Below are positions 1-6,368 of a stretch of DNA of 9,446 nt, in pieces. The translations under genes were made by a program, and so were the position numbers. Location: assembly GCA_964405405.1 (NCBI GenBank), contig CAYONT010000066.1, positions 1 to 9,446 on the forward strand, in the 5' to 3' direction. This stretch comes from CAMCYM01 sp964405405 (GTDB taxonomy: Bacteria > Bacteroidota > Bacteroidia > Flavobacteriales_D > Sanyastnellaceae). The number at the start of each line of letters is the position of its first letter. Position 1 is the stretch's first letter. A model generated the notes under the pieces. That model was not told the DNA's origin. It did not search any database and saw only the letters and a program-made list of their open reading frames with translations.

Positions 1-1
1 G

Positions 2-289
2 GTGGCGGGATCGGTGGGAGGGGCTGGATGGGGGTGGCGGGTGTCGCCGAATCCGGCTGCGGACCGGGTGCGGGTCGAACGGTTCCAGGGGGGGGACGGG
101 GTTGCCGCGATGGAGCAGGGGGGAACGTGGTCGGTCCGGGATGGCCAAGGGCGCGCGGTCGCTTCGGGGCGGCTGACCGGTGAGGGGCTGGTGCTGGAGG
201 TAGGGGACTGGACGGCGGGCCACTACTTGCTGGAGTTGGCGGATGAGTCGGGGTCTCGGCAGGTGCTGCGGTTCGCGGTGGTGCACTGA
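2..289 (+). CDS. T9SS-sorted secreted protein, C-terminal fragment (5' end outside window)
   Basis: This is the last 95 residues of a protein whose start lies to the left of the window; the GTG at its first codon is not taken as the real start. The visible part fits a type IX secretion system C-terminal sorting domain (type A). It has the entry motif SPNPAADRVRV near residue 15, a segment like VRDGQGRAVASGRL, then a GHYLLEL strand and a final short beta strand ending FAVVH. Such domains direct proteins through the outer membrane of Bacteroidota, where the domain is removed and the cargo is released or anchored. The function of the cargo cannot be told from this fragment. It ends 3 bases before the glycosyltransferase start, so the two may be co-transcribed. 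Confidence 0.8.
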   Translation: MAGSVGGAGWGWRVSPNPAADRVRVERFQGGDGVAAMEQGGTWSVRDGQGRAVASGRLTGEGLVLEVGDWTAGHYLLELADESGSRQVLRFAVVH

Positions 290-292
290 CGG

Positions 293-1471
293 ATGGCTCC
301 GCTGGCGGTCGCCTGGGGGGCTTGGTGTGGGGCGGGGTTGCTCTGGTGGGCTTGGGAGGGTTGGGTTCGGTGGGGGGTCAAGCGGGCCATCCGGGCGGCG
401 GAGCGGGAGCGACCGCGGGTGCCGCGGGATTTTGGGGTCACGGTCTTGGTGTGTGTGCGCGATGGAGCGGAGGTGTTGCCGGGATTGCTGGCGGGCCTCG
501 CTGCGCAGTCGCCAGGGCCGGACGAGGTGTTGGTGGTGGACGATGGAAGCCGGGATGGGACGGGGGAGGTGCTGGAGGCCTGGCGCCCGCGGCTGGGGCG
601 GAACGGAGCGGGGGAGGACCGGCTTCGGGTGGTTCGGGTGGCGGATTCCCGGCCGGGTAAGAAGGATGCCTTTGCGGCGGGGGTAGCGACGGCGAAAGGG
701 GAGGTCATCGTCGCGACGGATGCGGACTGTCGGCCGGCTGGGTCGGGTTGGGTGGAGGCCATGGCGGCCGGTTTGGGCGGGGCGGAGCCGGTGGCCGAAG
801 CGCGCCTCGGCGTGAGCCTCCCCGTGGCGGATGCCCCGTCCCGCGGGTTGGATGTGTGGGCCCTGGCCGATGCGCTGCGGATTGCCCGGACCTATGTGGC
901 CGCAGCCGGCTGGGGACAGGCGTACATGGGCGTGGGGCGCAACCTGGCCTTTCGCAGGTCGTGCTTTCCGGGGTGGGAGGGACATGGGGATTTGGCCTCC
1001 GGCGATGACGATTTGATGGTCCAAACCTGGCAACGCCAAGGGAATGTCCGCATCGGGGTGTCCGTGGATGCGGTGTCCCACGCGCCGACCTTGGCGCCCG
1101 CGGGACGTCGGCAACGCTGGCGTGCGAAGGGGAGACACCTCACCACCGGGGCGCGCTACCCGCGGCGGGTGCTGGTTTTGCTGGCTTGGCCTTTGGCAGC
1201 GGGCACGGGCATGGTGGCCGCGGGGGCGTCGGTGCTCTGGTTGACTCCGCCCCAGTTTATGCACATTGCGTTATGGATAGTCGGTGGCGTCACCCTGGCC
1301 AGTGGGATGGGGCAGGTGGCTAACTTTCGAACGTTCGCAGCACGCTGTGGACTCACCGGTCGTCAGGTTTTTGCAGGGGTTTGCGTGCCATGGACCCAGT
1401 TGGGGCTGTTGGCAGCAACTTCGGTGGCGGTGCTGCGGCAGGGGCTCAACCGGCCCCGCTCAGGATGGTGA
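293..1471 (+). CDS. Family 2 glycosyltransferase, membrane-anchored
   Basis: A 392-residue GT-A fold glycosyltransferase of family 2. Residues 1-24 form a hydrophobic N-terminal segment. The catalytic domain spans about 47-285: VVDDGSRDGT at 81-90 (nucleotide-sugar binding), ATDADCRP at 141-148 (DxD-type metal site), SGDDDLM at 236-242 (acceptor/base region), and RRQRW at 272-276, which fits the (Q/R)xxRW motif of processive or membrane GT2 enzymes. About 295-319, 323-345 and 358-382 are hydrophobic and likely membrane-spanning. The layout matches Bacteroidota GT2 proteins commonly found near rsmG-type housekeeping genes. Donor and product cannot be read from the sequence; a role in a cell-surface glycan or lipid glycosylation is an inference. 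The start at 293 lies 3 bases after the previous stop. Base use is strongly G-rich on the coding strand. Confidence 0.85.
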   Translation: MAPLAVAWGAWCGAGLLWWAWEGWVRWGVKRAIRAAERERPRVPRDFGVTVLVCVRDGAEVLPGLLAGLAAQSPGPDEVLVVDDGSRDGTGEVLEAWRPRLGRNGAGEDRLRVVRVADSRPGKKDAFAAGVATAKGEVIVATDADCRPAGSGWVEAMAAGLGGAEPVAEARLGVSLPVADAPSRGLDVWALADALRIARTYVAAAGWGQAYMGVGRNLAFRRSCFPGWEGHGDLASGDDDLMVQTWQRQGNVRIGVSVDAVSHAPTLAPAGRRQRWRAKGRHLTTGARYPRRVLVLLAWPLAAGTGMVAAGASVLWLTPPQFMHIALWIVGGVTLASGMGQVANFRTFAARCGLTGRQVFAGVCVPWTQLGLLAATSVAVLRQGLNRPRSGW

Positions 1472-1509
1472 GTGCAGGGCGTACGCTGGATGGACACAAC
1501 AGTGCACCC

Positions 1510-2115
1510 ATGGAAGTGAATCCCAATCTCAGTGACAAGGCGCGGCAGGACTACGCCTTGGTGTTGCGGGCCCAAGCGGGCGATCAGAAGGCATTTGCCG
1601 ATTTGATGAAGCGTTACCGGGATTCTATTTTTCACTTGATTCAGAAGATGGTCTACGACGCCGACGATGCGGACGATTTGACCATTGAGACTTTCAGCAA
1701 GGCGTTTCAGCGCTTGGGTCAGTACACCCCGGCGTTTGCTTTTTCGACTTGGCTTTTCAAAATCGCATCCAACCACACCATCGATTTCATTCGCAAAAAG
1801 CGGCTCAAGGCCCTTTCGTTGGACCAAGGGTTCAGCAACGAGGATGGGGAGAGCATGGAAATTCAGGTGCGGGATGAAAACCCAGATCCGGTAGAAGAAC
1901 TCGAGCGGAAGGAGCGGGTGGAAATGATGCGGGAGGTGGTGGCACAGCTCAAGCCGCGCTACCGAAGGCTGGTGGAGTTGCGCTACTTCGAGGAGCAGAG
2001 TTATGAGGAGATTGCCGAGGAATTGGGGCTGCCCTTGGGTACGGTGAAGGCCCAGTTGTTCCGGGCCCGCGACATCCTGTTGGCGGCGATGAAGGGCGCG
2101 CGGGAGACCATCTGA
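1510..2115 (+). CDS. RNA polymerase sigma factor, sigma-70 family (ECF type)
   Basis: A 201-residue group 4 (ECF) sigma factor. The sigma-2 region is at about 23-98: GDQKAFADLM, DADDLTIETFSKAF (core-polymerase binding) and FSTWLFKIASNHTIDFIRKKR (-10 recognition). An acidic linker follows at 109-135. Sigma-4 is at about 136-192, with LKPRYRRLVELRYFEEQSYEEIAEEL and the helix-turn-helix LGLPLGTVKAQLFRARD. The open frame reaches back to 1381, with other ATGs at 1390 and 1465, but that extension overlaps the glycosyltransferase end and is low in complexity. The ATG at 1510 gives the usual family N-terminus. No anti-sigma gene is adjacent. It is followed 6 bases later by rsmG, so the two are probably co-transcribed. 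The regulon is unknown; conserved Bacteroidota homologues of this form look like constitutive, non-anti-sigma-linked factors (inference). Confidence 0.88.
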   Translation: MEVNPNLSDKARQDYALVLRAQAGDQKAFADLMKRYRDSIFHLIQKMVYDADDADDLTIETFSKAFQRLGQYTPAFAFSTWLFKIASNHTIDFIRKKRLKALSLDQGFSNEDGESMEIQVRDENPDPVEELERKERVEMMREVVAQLKPRYRRLVELRYFEEQSYEEIAEELGLPLGTVKAQLFRARDILLAAMKGARETI

Positions 2116-2121
2116 GGTCAG

Positions 2122-2796
2122 ATGGAAGCAGGGAGCCATCCGCAGGAACCGGGCCGCCCAGATGCGGCGTTTCCTTGGCGTACTCACTTGCCCGGTCTGG
2201 GGCTGACGGACGCGATGGTGGCGCAGCTAGAAGCGCTCCGGCCGCTGTACGTGCACTGGAACGCCATGATCAATGTGATTTCCCGCAAAGACATGGACGC
2301 CTTCGAGGTGCACCATGTGCTGCACAGCTGCGCCATCGCCCGGGTGATGCGTTTCTCCCCGGGAAGCCGGGTGTTGGACGTGGGAACGGGGGGCGGATTT
2401 CCGGGCATCCCCCTCGCCATCCTACACCCCGAAGTGCAGTTTGTGCTGTGCGACAGCATCGGCAAGAAGATCCGCGTGGTCCAGGCTGTGGTGGATGCCC
2501 TCGGGCTGCCCAACGTCACCGTCGTCCACGGGCGCGCCGAGCAAATCCGGGGCCGCTTCGACTTTGTGGTGAGCCGGGCGGTGACGGATTTGGCCTCCTT
2601 CATGCCGTGGGTGGCGAACAAGTTCGAAACGCGCACGATCAACCCGTGGCCCAACGGCGTGCTGTACCTCAAAGGCGGTGACCTGTCCGGGGAGTTGGGT
2701 CGGCTGAAAGGCTTTGATTGTGAGGTGATTCCCATCCAGCCCCTGTTTCCGAATGAGCCTTATTTCCAGGCCAAATCCGTCGTCTACATCCGATAA
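2122..2796 (+). CDS. rsmG: 16S rRNA (guanine-N7)-methyltransferase RsmG
   Basis: A 224-residue SAM-dependent methyltransferase (GidB/RsmG family), which makes the m7G mark in the 530 loop of 16S rRNA (G527 in E. coli). Visible signatures are the N-terminal WNAMINVISRKDMDAFEVHHVLHS (46-69), the SAM-binding loop VLDVGTGGGFPGIPLAI (84-100), DSIGKKIRVVQAVVDALGL (111-129), the acidic/ribose site near HGRAEQ (136-141), and FDFVVSRAVTDL (146-157). The insert with NGVLYLKGGDL (178-188) is typical of Bacteroidota RsmG. The protein is about 15 residues longer at the N-terminus than many homologues, but no closer in-frame ATG exists before residue 32. A weak GAGG lies 4 bases before the ATG. In other bacteria loss of this enzyme gives low-level streptomycin resistance. 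Confidence 0.95.
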   Translation: MEAGSHPQEPGRPDAAFPWRTHLPGLGLTDAMVAQLEALRPLYVHWNAMINVISRKDMDAFEVHHVLHSCAIARVMRFSPGSRVLDVGTGGGFPGIPLAILHPEVQFVLCDSIGKKIRVVQAVVDALGLPNVTVVHGRAEQIRGRFDFVVSRAVTDLASFMPWVANKFETRTINPWPNGVLYLKGGDLSGELGRLKGFDCEVIPIQPLFPNEPYFQAKSVVYIR

Positions 2797-2801
2797 CTTC
2801 G
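2794..2801 (+). promoter_or_regulatory. Possible -7 element for the Kazal-like protein
   Basis: The octamer TAACTTCG is one base off the Bacteroidota -7 consensus TAnnTTTG. Its first three bases are the rsmG stop codon. It lies 43 bases before the chosen start of the next gene (2845) and only 4 bases before an earlier ATG at 2806. That would put the transcript start at or after the 2806 ATG, so it supports 2845. No clear TTG-type -33 element is visible about 20 bases upstream, so this is tentative. Confidence 0.3.
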
Positions 2802-2844
2802 CACCATGATGCAACTTTTCACCTCCCCGCGCCGTCCTTCGGAC

Positions 2845-3942
2845 ATGAAATCGGTTCTCTTTTTCGCCCTGTTCTTGACCTGGGGCCTGGCTGGGCGTAC
2901 GCAGGACTGCATCGACCCATCGCTCATCAACCCGGACGCCCTGTGTCCCATGATTTGGATGCCGGTCTGTGGATGTGACGGAGTGACCTACGGCAACGAC
3001 TGCCAAGCCGTGAATGGCGGCGGGGTGACTTCCTGGACCCCCGGTGAATGCCAAGGCGGTGGGGACTGCATCGACCCCTCCTTGATCGATCCGAACGCCG
3101 CCTGCCCCATGATTTGGTTGCCGGTGTGTGGATGCGATGGGGTGACTTACGGCAACGACTGCGAAGCACAGAACTGGGGCGGAGTTACCTCCTGGACCCC
3201 TGGTGAATGCCAAGGCGGGGGCGGTGAATGCCTCGATTTGGCGGGCATTGATTTCGGTGCCTGCGACATGGCCATGGGCATCGCCCTGGTCGATGGAGCG
3301 TGCATGATGGTCAGCGGTTGTGGGTGGGTGGTCAACGGCGTTGACTACACCCCAAACTTCTTCCAAGACTTTGCGGCCTGTGAGGCTGCGTGCGGTTTGG
3401 TGGTGGGTTGCATCGACCCCAGTCTTGCCGATCCTACCATTGATTGCAGCCCCTTCGAGGCGAATCCCGTTTGTGGATGCGACGGATTCACCCACCTCAA
3501 CCCCTGCGTGGCCACGGTGGAACAATGGAATTCTACGTACACCTGGGGTGCCTGTGAGGGCGATTGTTTTGATGAGGACCGCCTCAATCCGGACATCGAG
3601 TGTGGTGAGGTGGCCGTGCCGGTCTGTGGATGCGATGGGGTGACCTACGCATCGGGTTGCGATGCCTGGTACCACGGCGGTTTGGCGAGCTGGGAGCAAG
3701 GTCCTTGCCAGCCGAATGGGGTTGACGTTTTACATGCCCCTGTTACGTTCTGGCCGGTGCCCAATCCCGCACGGGATGTGGTCGTGCTGCAGGGATTGCA
3801 AGCGGGCGAACCCTGGTGGTGCTTGGATGCCCAAGGCCGCCAAGTGGCCGCAGGTTCGGGTCCTGACGGAATGCCGGTGCTGGCTTCAGGACTCTACTTC
3901 ATCCGGGCACGGAACGAGGTGGCTCCCCTTCGCGTGGAGTAA
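2845..3942 (+). CDS. Secreted multi-Kazal/Kunitz-like protein with T9SS sorting domain
   Basis: A 365-residue exported, cysteine-rich protein. Residues 1-20 are a signal peptide (MKSVLFFALFLTWGLAG...), which is why 2845 is preferred to the in-frame ATG at 2806 that would add 13 polar residues before it. Four Kazal-like modules follow, each marked by PVCGCDG(V/F)T and a later Cys: about 22-69, 75-122, 189-237 and 241-288. Modules 1 and 2 are near copies (46 of 53 residues identical). Between modules 2 and 3, residues 129-183 form a different cysteine module with SGCG, a late aromatic segment (NFFQDF) and CEAAC, resembling a divergent Kunitz/BPTI domain. Residues 300-365 are a T9SS type A sorting domain (VPNPARDVVVL ... 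LASGLYFIRA). The likely location is the cell surface or medium. Protease inhibition is a family-based guess; Kazal-like folds in bacteria may also be simple structural or binding modules. Confidence 0.87.
   Translation: MKSVLFFALFLTWGLAGRTQDCIDPSLINPDALCPMIWMPVCGCDGVTYGNDCQAVNGGGVTSWTPGECQGGGDCIDPSLIDPNAACPMIWLPVCGCDGVTYGNDCEAQNWGGVTSWTPGECQGGGGECLDLAGIDFGACDMAMGIALVDGACMMVSGCGWVVNGVDYTPNFFQDFAACEAACGLVVGCIDPSLADPTIDCSPFEANPVCGCDGFTHLNPCVATVEQWNSTYTWGACEGDCFDEDRLNPDIECGEVAVPVCGCDGVTYASGCDAWYHGGLASWEQGPCQPNGVDVLHAPVTFWPVPNPARDVVVLQGLQAGEPWWCLDAQGRQVAAGSGPDGMPVLASGLYFIRARNEVAPLRVE
2905..3222 (+). repeat. 159-bp tandem duplication (two Kazal-like modules)
   Basis: Two head-to-tail copies of 159 bp (2905-3063 and 3064-3222) each encode 53 residues, starting DCIDPSLI and ending GECQGGG. 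The encoded peptides differ at 7 of 53 positions, and many differences at DNA level are at third codon positions. This points to a fairly old in-frame duplication kept under protein-level selection. Confidence 0.9.
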
Positions 3943-3977
3943 GCCGCCCAACCCGGATCGCATCGCCCCAAAAGCAA

Positions 3978-4007
3978 AGAAGAGGAATCCCTTTGGATCC
4001 CTCTTCT
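3978..4007. terminator. Hairpin in convergent intergenic region, possible terminator
   Basis: A 13-bp stem (3978-3990 with 3995-4007; one A.C mismatch) closes a CTTT loop, starting 35 bases after the stop of the Kazal-like gene. No T-tract follows on the plus strand. On the minus strand the stem is followed by TTGCTTTTGG, a weak T-rich run. It could end transcription of either convergent gene. The hairpin is seen directly; terminator activity is inferred. Confidence 0.5.
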
Positions 4008-4029
4008 CAACCTGCAAGAAATTGAAACC

Positions 4030-4050
4030 GACACGGTCCTCACCCGTGTC
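4030..4050. other. Second hairpin and nearby A10/T10 tract, possible end of the response-regulator transcript
   Basis: A perfect 7-bp inverted repeat (GACACGG / CCGTGTC, loop of 7) lies at 4030-4050. Read on the minus strand it is followed by GGTTTCAATTTC. Separately, A10 at 4096-4105 is a T10 tract on the minus strand, 23 bases past the response-regulator stop, but I find only a weak 3-bp stem before it. One of these could be the minus-strand terminator. Confidence 0.35.
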
Positions 4051-4128
4051 TGTCCTCAAAGACGGAGGTCCTCCAGGGGGGTTGCCTCGGGGAAGAAAAA
4101 AAAAATAGGAAACGGCTGGGGCGGCCCT

Positions 4129-4854
4129 TCAGGCGCAGAAGCGGTACCCCACGCCCCGCACAGAGAAGAAGTGCTTGGGTTGTCGAGGATCGGGTTCGAA
4201 GTACTTGCGAAAGCCGAGGATGAAGTTGTCGATGGTTCGCGTGCTGGGGAACACCTGGTATCCCCACACCACCTCCAGGATTTCCTCCCGGCTCACCACC
4301 TCGCCGGCGCGTGAGATGAGCAACTTGAGCAGCAGGGCTTCTCGTTTGGAAATGGATCGGACGATTCCGTCATGGGTCGTGACCTCGTAGGTCAAAAAAT
4401 CGACGGCACAACGCTCGCCGAAGGTGGCATGCGTGAGCGCGTCCGCAGCCATTTGGCCATCATCGGGTGCATGGCCTGCCCGCTGGGCCATGCGTTTGAC
4501 CCGCAGCAACAATTCTTCCAGGTGGAAGGGCTTCCCGAGGTAGTCATCCCCTCCGGACCGCAAGCCTTCGATGCGGTCTTCCGATGTGTTTTTTGCCGTG
4601 AGAAAGAGAATGGGGACTTGCTGGCCCTCGAGCCGGATGGTTTTGCAAAGGGTGATGCCGTCCATGCCGGGAAGCATGACATCCAACACCCCCACATCAA
4701 AACGGGCTTGCCGGAATGCCTGCAATCCTTCGGTTCCGTTGGTGGCCTCGGTGACGTGCCAGCCGCTGCGTTCGAGGTTGAGTTTGAGCATGCGACGCAA
4801 GGATGCATCGTCCTCGACGAGAAGCAAGCGGGGTTTCGTTGAGGGGTGCTCCAA
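4129..4854 (-). CDS. OmpR/PhoB-family response regulator
   Basis: A 241-residue two-component response regulator. Receiver domain (about 8-122): acidic residues E14/D15/D16 in LLLVEDD, phospho-acceptor Asp58 in VLDVMLPGMDG, Thr86 in FLTAK, and Lys108 in DDYLGKPF are all present, so it should be phosphorylated by a kinase. The winged-helix DNA-binding domain (about 145-241) carries SKREALLLKLLISRAGEVVSREEI and ends TIDNFILGFRKYF ... SVRGVGYRF. The frame is open back to 5028, but that extension covers the divergent thioesterase gene and has no family likeness. The TTG at 4854 gives the expected N-terminus (MEHPSTKPRLLLVEDD) and has a -7-like element upstream. No histidine kinase is adjacent, so the partner is unknown. 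The target genes are also unknown; autoregulation or control of the divergent men operon is possible. Confidence 0.9.
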   Translation of the reverse strand: MEHPSTKPRLLLVEDDASLRRMLKLNLERSGWHVTEATNGTEGLQAFRQARFDVGVLDVMLPGMDGITLCKTIRLEGQQVPILFLTAKNTSEDRIEGLRSGGDDYLGKPFHLEELLLRVKRMAQRAGHAPDDGQMAADALTHATFGERCAVDFLTYEVTTHDGIVRSISKREALLLKLLISRAGEVVSREEILEVVWGYQVFPSTRTIDNFILGFRKYFEPDPRQPKHFFSVRGVGYRFCA

Positions 4855-4861
4855 AGTGTGG

Positions 4862-4869
4862 TAATTTTC
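4862..4869 (+). promoter_or_regulatory. Probable promoter of the men operon (-33/-7)
   Basis: TAATTTTC at 4862-4869 matches the Bacteroidota -7 element TAnnTTTG at all but the last base. A TTG at 4839-4841 lies 20 bases upstream, the usual distance of the -33 element. The ATG of the first men gene follows 21 bases later. The TTG lies inside the 5' coding end of the divergent response regulator, so the two promoters overlap. Confidence 0.4.
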
Positions 4870-4874
4870 GCCTT

Positions 4875-4882
4875 CAAAAGTA
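4875..4882 (-). promoter_or_regulatory. -7 element for the response regulator
   Basis: Read on the minus strand this is TACTTTTG, a full match to the Bacteroidota -7 consensus TAnnTTTG, placed 20 bases before the TTG start at 4854. No good TTG -33 element is seen at the right distance. It helps fix the TTG start and lies between the two divergent start codons. Confidence 0.45.
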
Positions 4883-4890
4883 CAGGCATC

Positions 4891-5292
4891 ATGGCAGAAA
4901 TGGAGGAGGGGGGGGCAAGGCACATGGGCGATGTGTTGGGCATCGAGATTCTGGAGATCGCCGCGGACCGGGTGACCGGCAGGATGCCGGTAGACGCCCG
5001 GACCCGCCAACCGTATGGATTGCTGCATGGCGGGGCCAGTGTGGTGCTGGCAGAGACCCTGGGATCGGTGGGTTCACATCACCTCGCAGCCGAGCAGGGC
5101 ATGCACGCTGTGGGCATCGAGGTCAATGCAAACCACGTTCGGGGGGTGCGCAGCGGTTGGGTGCATGGTACGGCTGTGCTCCAACATCGGGGCGGGCGGT
5201 TGCATGTTTGGTCCATCGAGCTGGTGGATGATGCGGGCAAGTTGGTTTGTACTTCGCGGCTCACGGTGATGTTGGTGCCCGCCCATGGTTGA
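4891..5292 (+). CDS. menI: Hotdog-fold acyl-CoA thioesterase, probable DHNA-CoA hydrolase (MenI/YdiI-like)
   Basis: A 133-residue hotdog thioesterase of the PaaI/YdiI group. The core signature is RQPYGLLHGGASVVLAETLGS (39-59). Gln40, His46 and Glu55 have the same spacing (6 and 9) as the Gln/His/Glu active-site set of E. coli YdiI (MenI). GIEVNANHVRGVRSG (75-89) and the HVWSIELVDDAGKLV strand pair complete the fold. As the first gene of a men cluster it most likely removes CoA from 1,4-dihydroxy-2-naphthoyl-CoA after MenB. Substrate is inferred from context; a broader acyl-CoA range is possible. The frame is open back to 4846, but the ATG at 4891 fits family length and the promoter position. 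Its stop overlaps the menF start by 8 bases, which suggests translational coupling. Confidence 0.87.
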   Translation: MAEMEEGGARHMGDVLGIEILEIAADRVTGRMPVDARTRQPYGLLHGGASVVLAETLGSVGSHHLAAEQGMHAVGIEVNANHVRGVRSGWVHGTAVLQHRGGRLHVWSIELVDDAGKLVCTSRLTVMLVPAHG

Positions 5293-6334
5293 GGATCTTC
5301 CTGCTGCGGCTGCCCGCGGTCCGCGCATCTGGTGGCGGATGCCGGGGTCTCCATCGGTCGAGCATTGGGTGCCGGATCCCGAGGGGTCGGTGGTGTTTGT
5401 GATGGAGCCGTTCGAAGAACAGGAGGATGCTCCCGCTCTGCGGTTCCGGGGTCGGGTGGAACCCAGCGATTTCCCTCAGGTGGGCACGGTGTCCCATGGC
5501 CGACAGCGCCCAGAGGAACCGACCACCCAGGCGGAGCACTTGGCGGCCGTGGAGTCCGTGCTGCGGGACATTGCAGCCGGCCACCTCGTGAAGGCCGTCC
5601 TGAGTCGCATGGCGGCCATCGCACGCGAAGCGCCGGGCTTTTTGGAACCGGAGGTCTTCTTTCAGGCGAAATCCGCCGAACACCCGCACGCGTTCGTGTA
5701 CTTGCTGGATGATCCGGTGGCGGGGGTTTGGGCGGGCGCTTCGCCGGAGTTGCTCGTGGGGAGCGCGGCCGGCGACGTAGCGGGGACAGGGGTGCCCGTC
5801 CCGGCCTTTGAAACGGTGTCCCTGGCCGGCACCCGACGCGGAGAAGGTGCGGTGTCTTGGACGAACAAGGAGCGGACCGAGCAGGAAGTGGTGACGGAGT
5901 ACATCCGCACGGCGCTGTTGCGCGTCGGGGCCGAAGGCGTTTCGGTGGCCCCGGCCACGGACCGACGGTACGGGGTTTTGACGCATTTGGCCTCCCGCAT
6001 CACCGGTCGGTTTGCAGGCCCGCTCTGGGAACTCGCGGCTGCCCTGCACCCGACCCCGGCGGTCGGAGGCGCCCCCCTCGACCGCGCCCGCGCCCGCATC
6101 GCCGAACTCGAGCGCGTCCCCCGCCGGTACTACGCTGGCTACCTCGGACCCTGGCGCGGGGAAGGCCATCCCGGCAGCCGGTTCTTCGTCAACCTGCGCT
6201 GCGCCGAGTGGACCCCTGCCGGCATGCGCCTCCACGCGGGCGGCGGCATCGTCCAGGGTTCCCAACCCCAGGCCGAATGGGAAGAAACCGAAGCGAAGCT
6301 CCAAAGCATCCGCTCCCTCCCCGCCCCCCGCTGA
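5285..6334 (+). CDS. menF: Isochorismate synthase MenF
   Basis: A 349-residue chorismate-binding enzyme that turns chorismate into isochorismate, the first committed step of menaquinone synthesis. By alignment with E. coli EntC/MenF the general base is Lys103 (LVKAVLSR), the general acid is Glu155 (GASPELL), and the Mg2+ ligands are Glu199 (KERTEQE) and Glu334 (EWEETEAK). Other family blocks are VSLAGTRRGEG (178-188), HLASRITGR (234-242), LHPTPAVGGAP (254-264), RRYYAGYLGP (280-289) and LHAGGGIVQGS (316-326). The first 75 residues are poorly conserved, and the protein is shorter than E. coli MenF. An anthranilate or salicylate synthase role is less likely given the men context. The last ~300 bases become C-rich, unlike the first 700. 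Confidence 0.93.
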   Translation: MVEDLPAAAARGPRIWWRMPGSPSVEHWVPDPEGSVVFVMEPFEEQEDAPALRFRGRVEPSDFPQVGTVSHGRQRPEEPTTQAEHLAAVESVLRDIAAGHLVKAVLSRMAAIAREAPGFLEPEVFFQAKSAEHPHAFVYLLDDPVAGVWAGASPELLVGSAAGDVAGTGVPVPAFETVSLAGTRRGEGAVSWTNKERTEQEVVTEYIRTALLRVGAEGVSVAPATDRRYGVLTHLASRITGRFAGPLWELAAALHPTPAVGGAPLDRARARIAELERVPRRYYAGYLGPWRGEGHPGSRFFVNLRCAEWTPAGMRLHAGGGIVQGSQPQAEWEETEAKLQSIRSLPAPR

Positions 6335-6352
6335 GGAGACCTTCCCCGCTCC

Positions 6353-6360
6353 GTACCTTC
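6353..6360 (+). promoter_or_regulatory. Possible internal -7-like element before menD
   Basis: TACCTTCG resembles TAnnTTTG with one mismatch and lies 8 bases before the menD ATG, in the 34-base menF-menD gap. It shares the TAnnTTCG form with the element at 2794. No TTG -33 element is visible, and any transcript would be almost leaderless, so confidence is low. Confidence 0.22.
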
Positions 6361-6368
6361 GCGCCACC

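Noticed and set aside
1321..1329. TAACTTTCG as a promoter for the sigma-factor gene
   Set aside because: It resembles the -7 element at 4862 but lies inside the glycosyltransferase gene, about 180 bases before the sigma start, with no clear -33 element; chance is likely.
2422..3699. A 425-residue minus-strand open frame across rsmG and the Kazal-like gene
   Set aside because: It spans two well-supported plus-strand genes and its repeats only mirror the Kazal duplication; no domain is recognisable.
3662..4108. A plus-strand open frame running from the Kazal-like gene into the intergenic region
   Set aside because: It is out of frame with the T9SS domain, has no recognisable motif and crosses the hairpins; it is a shadow frame.
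6012..6368. Upstream extension of the menD frame into menF
   Set aside because: There is no family similarity before the ATG at 6369, and the extension would overlap menF by more than 300 bases.
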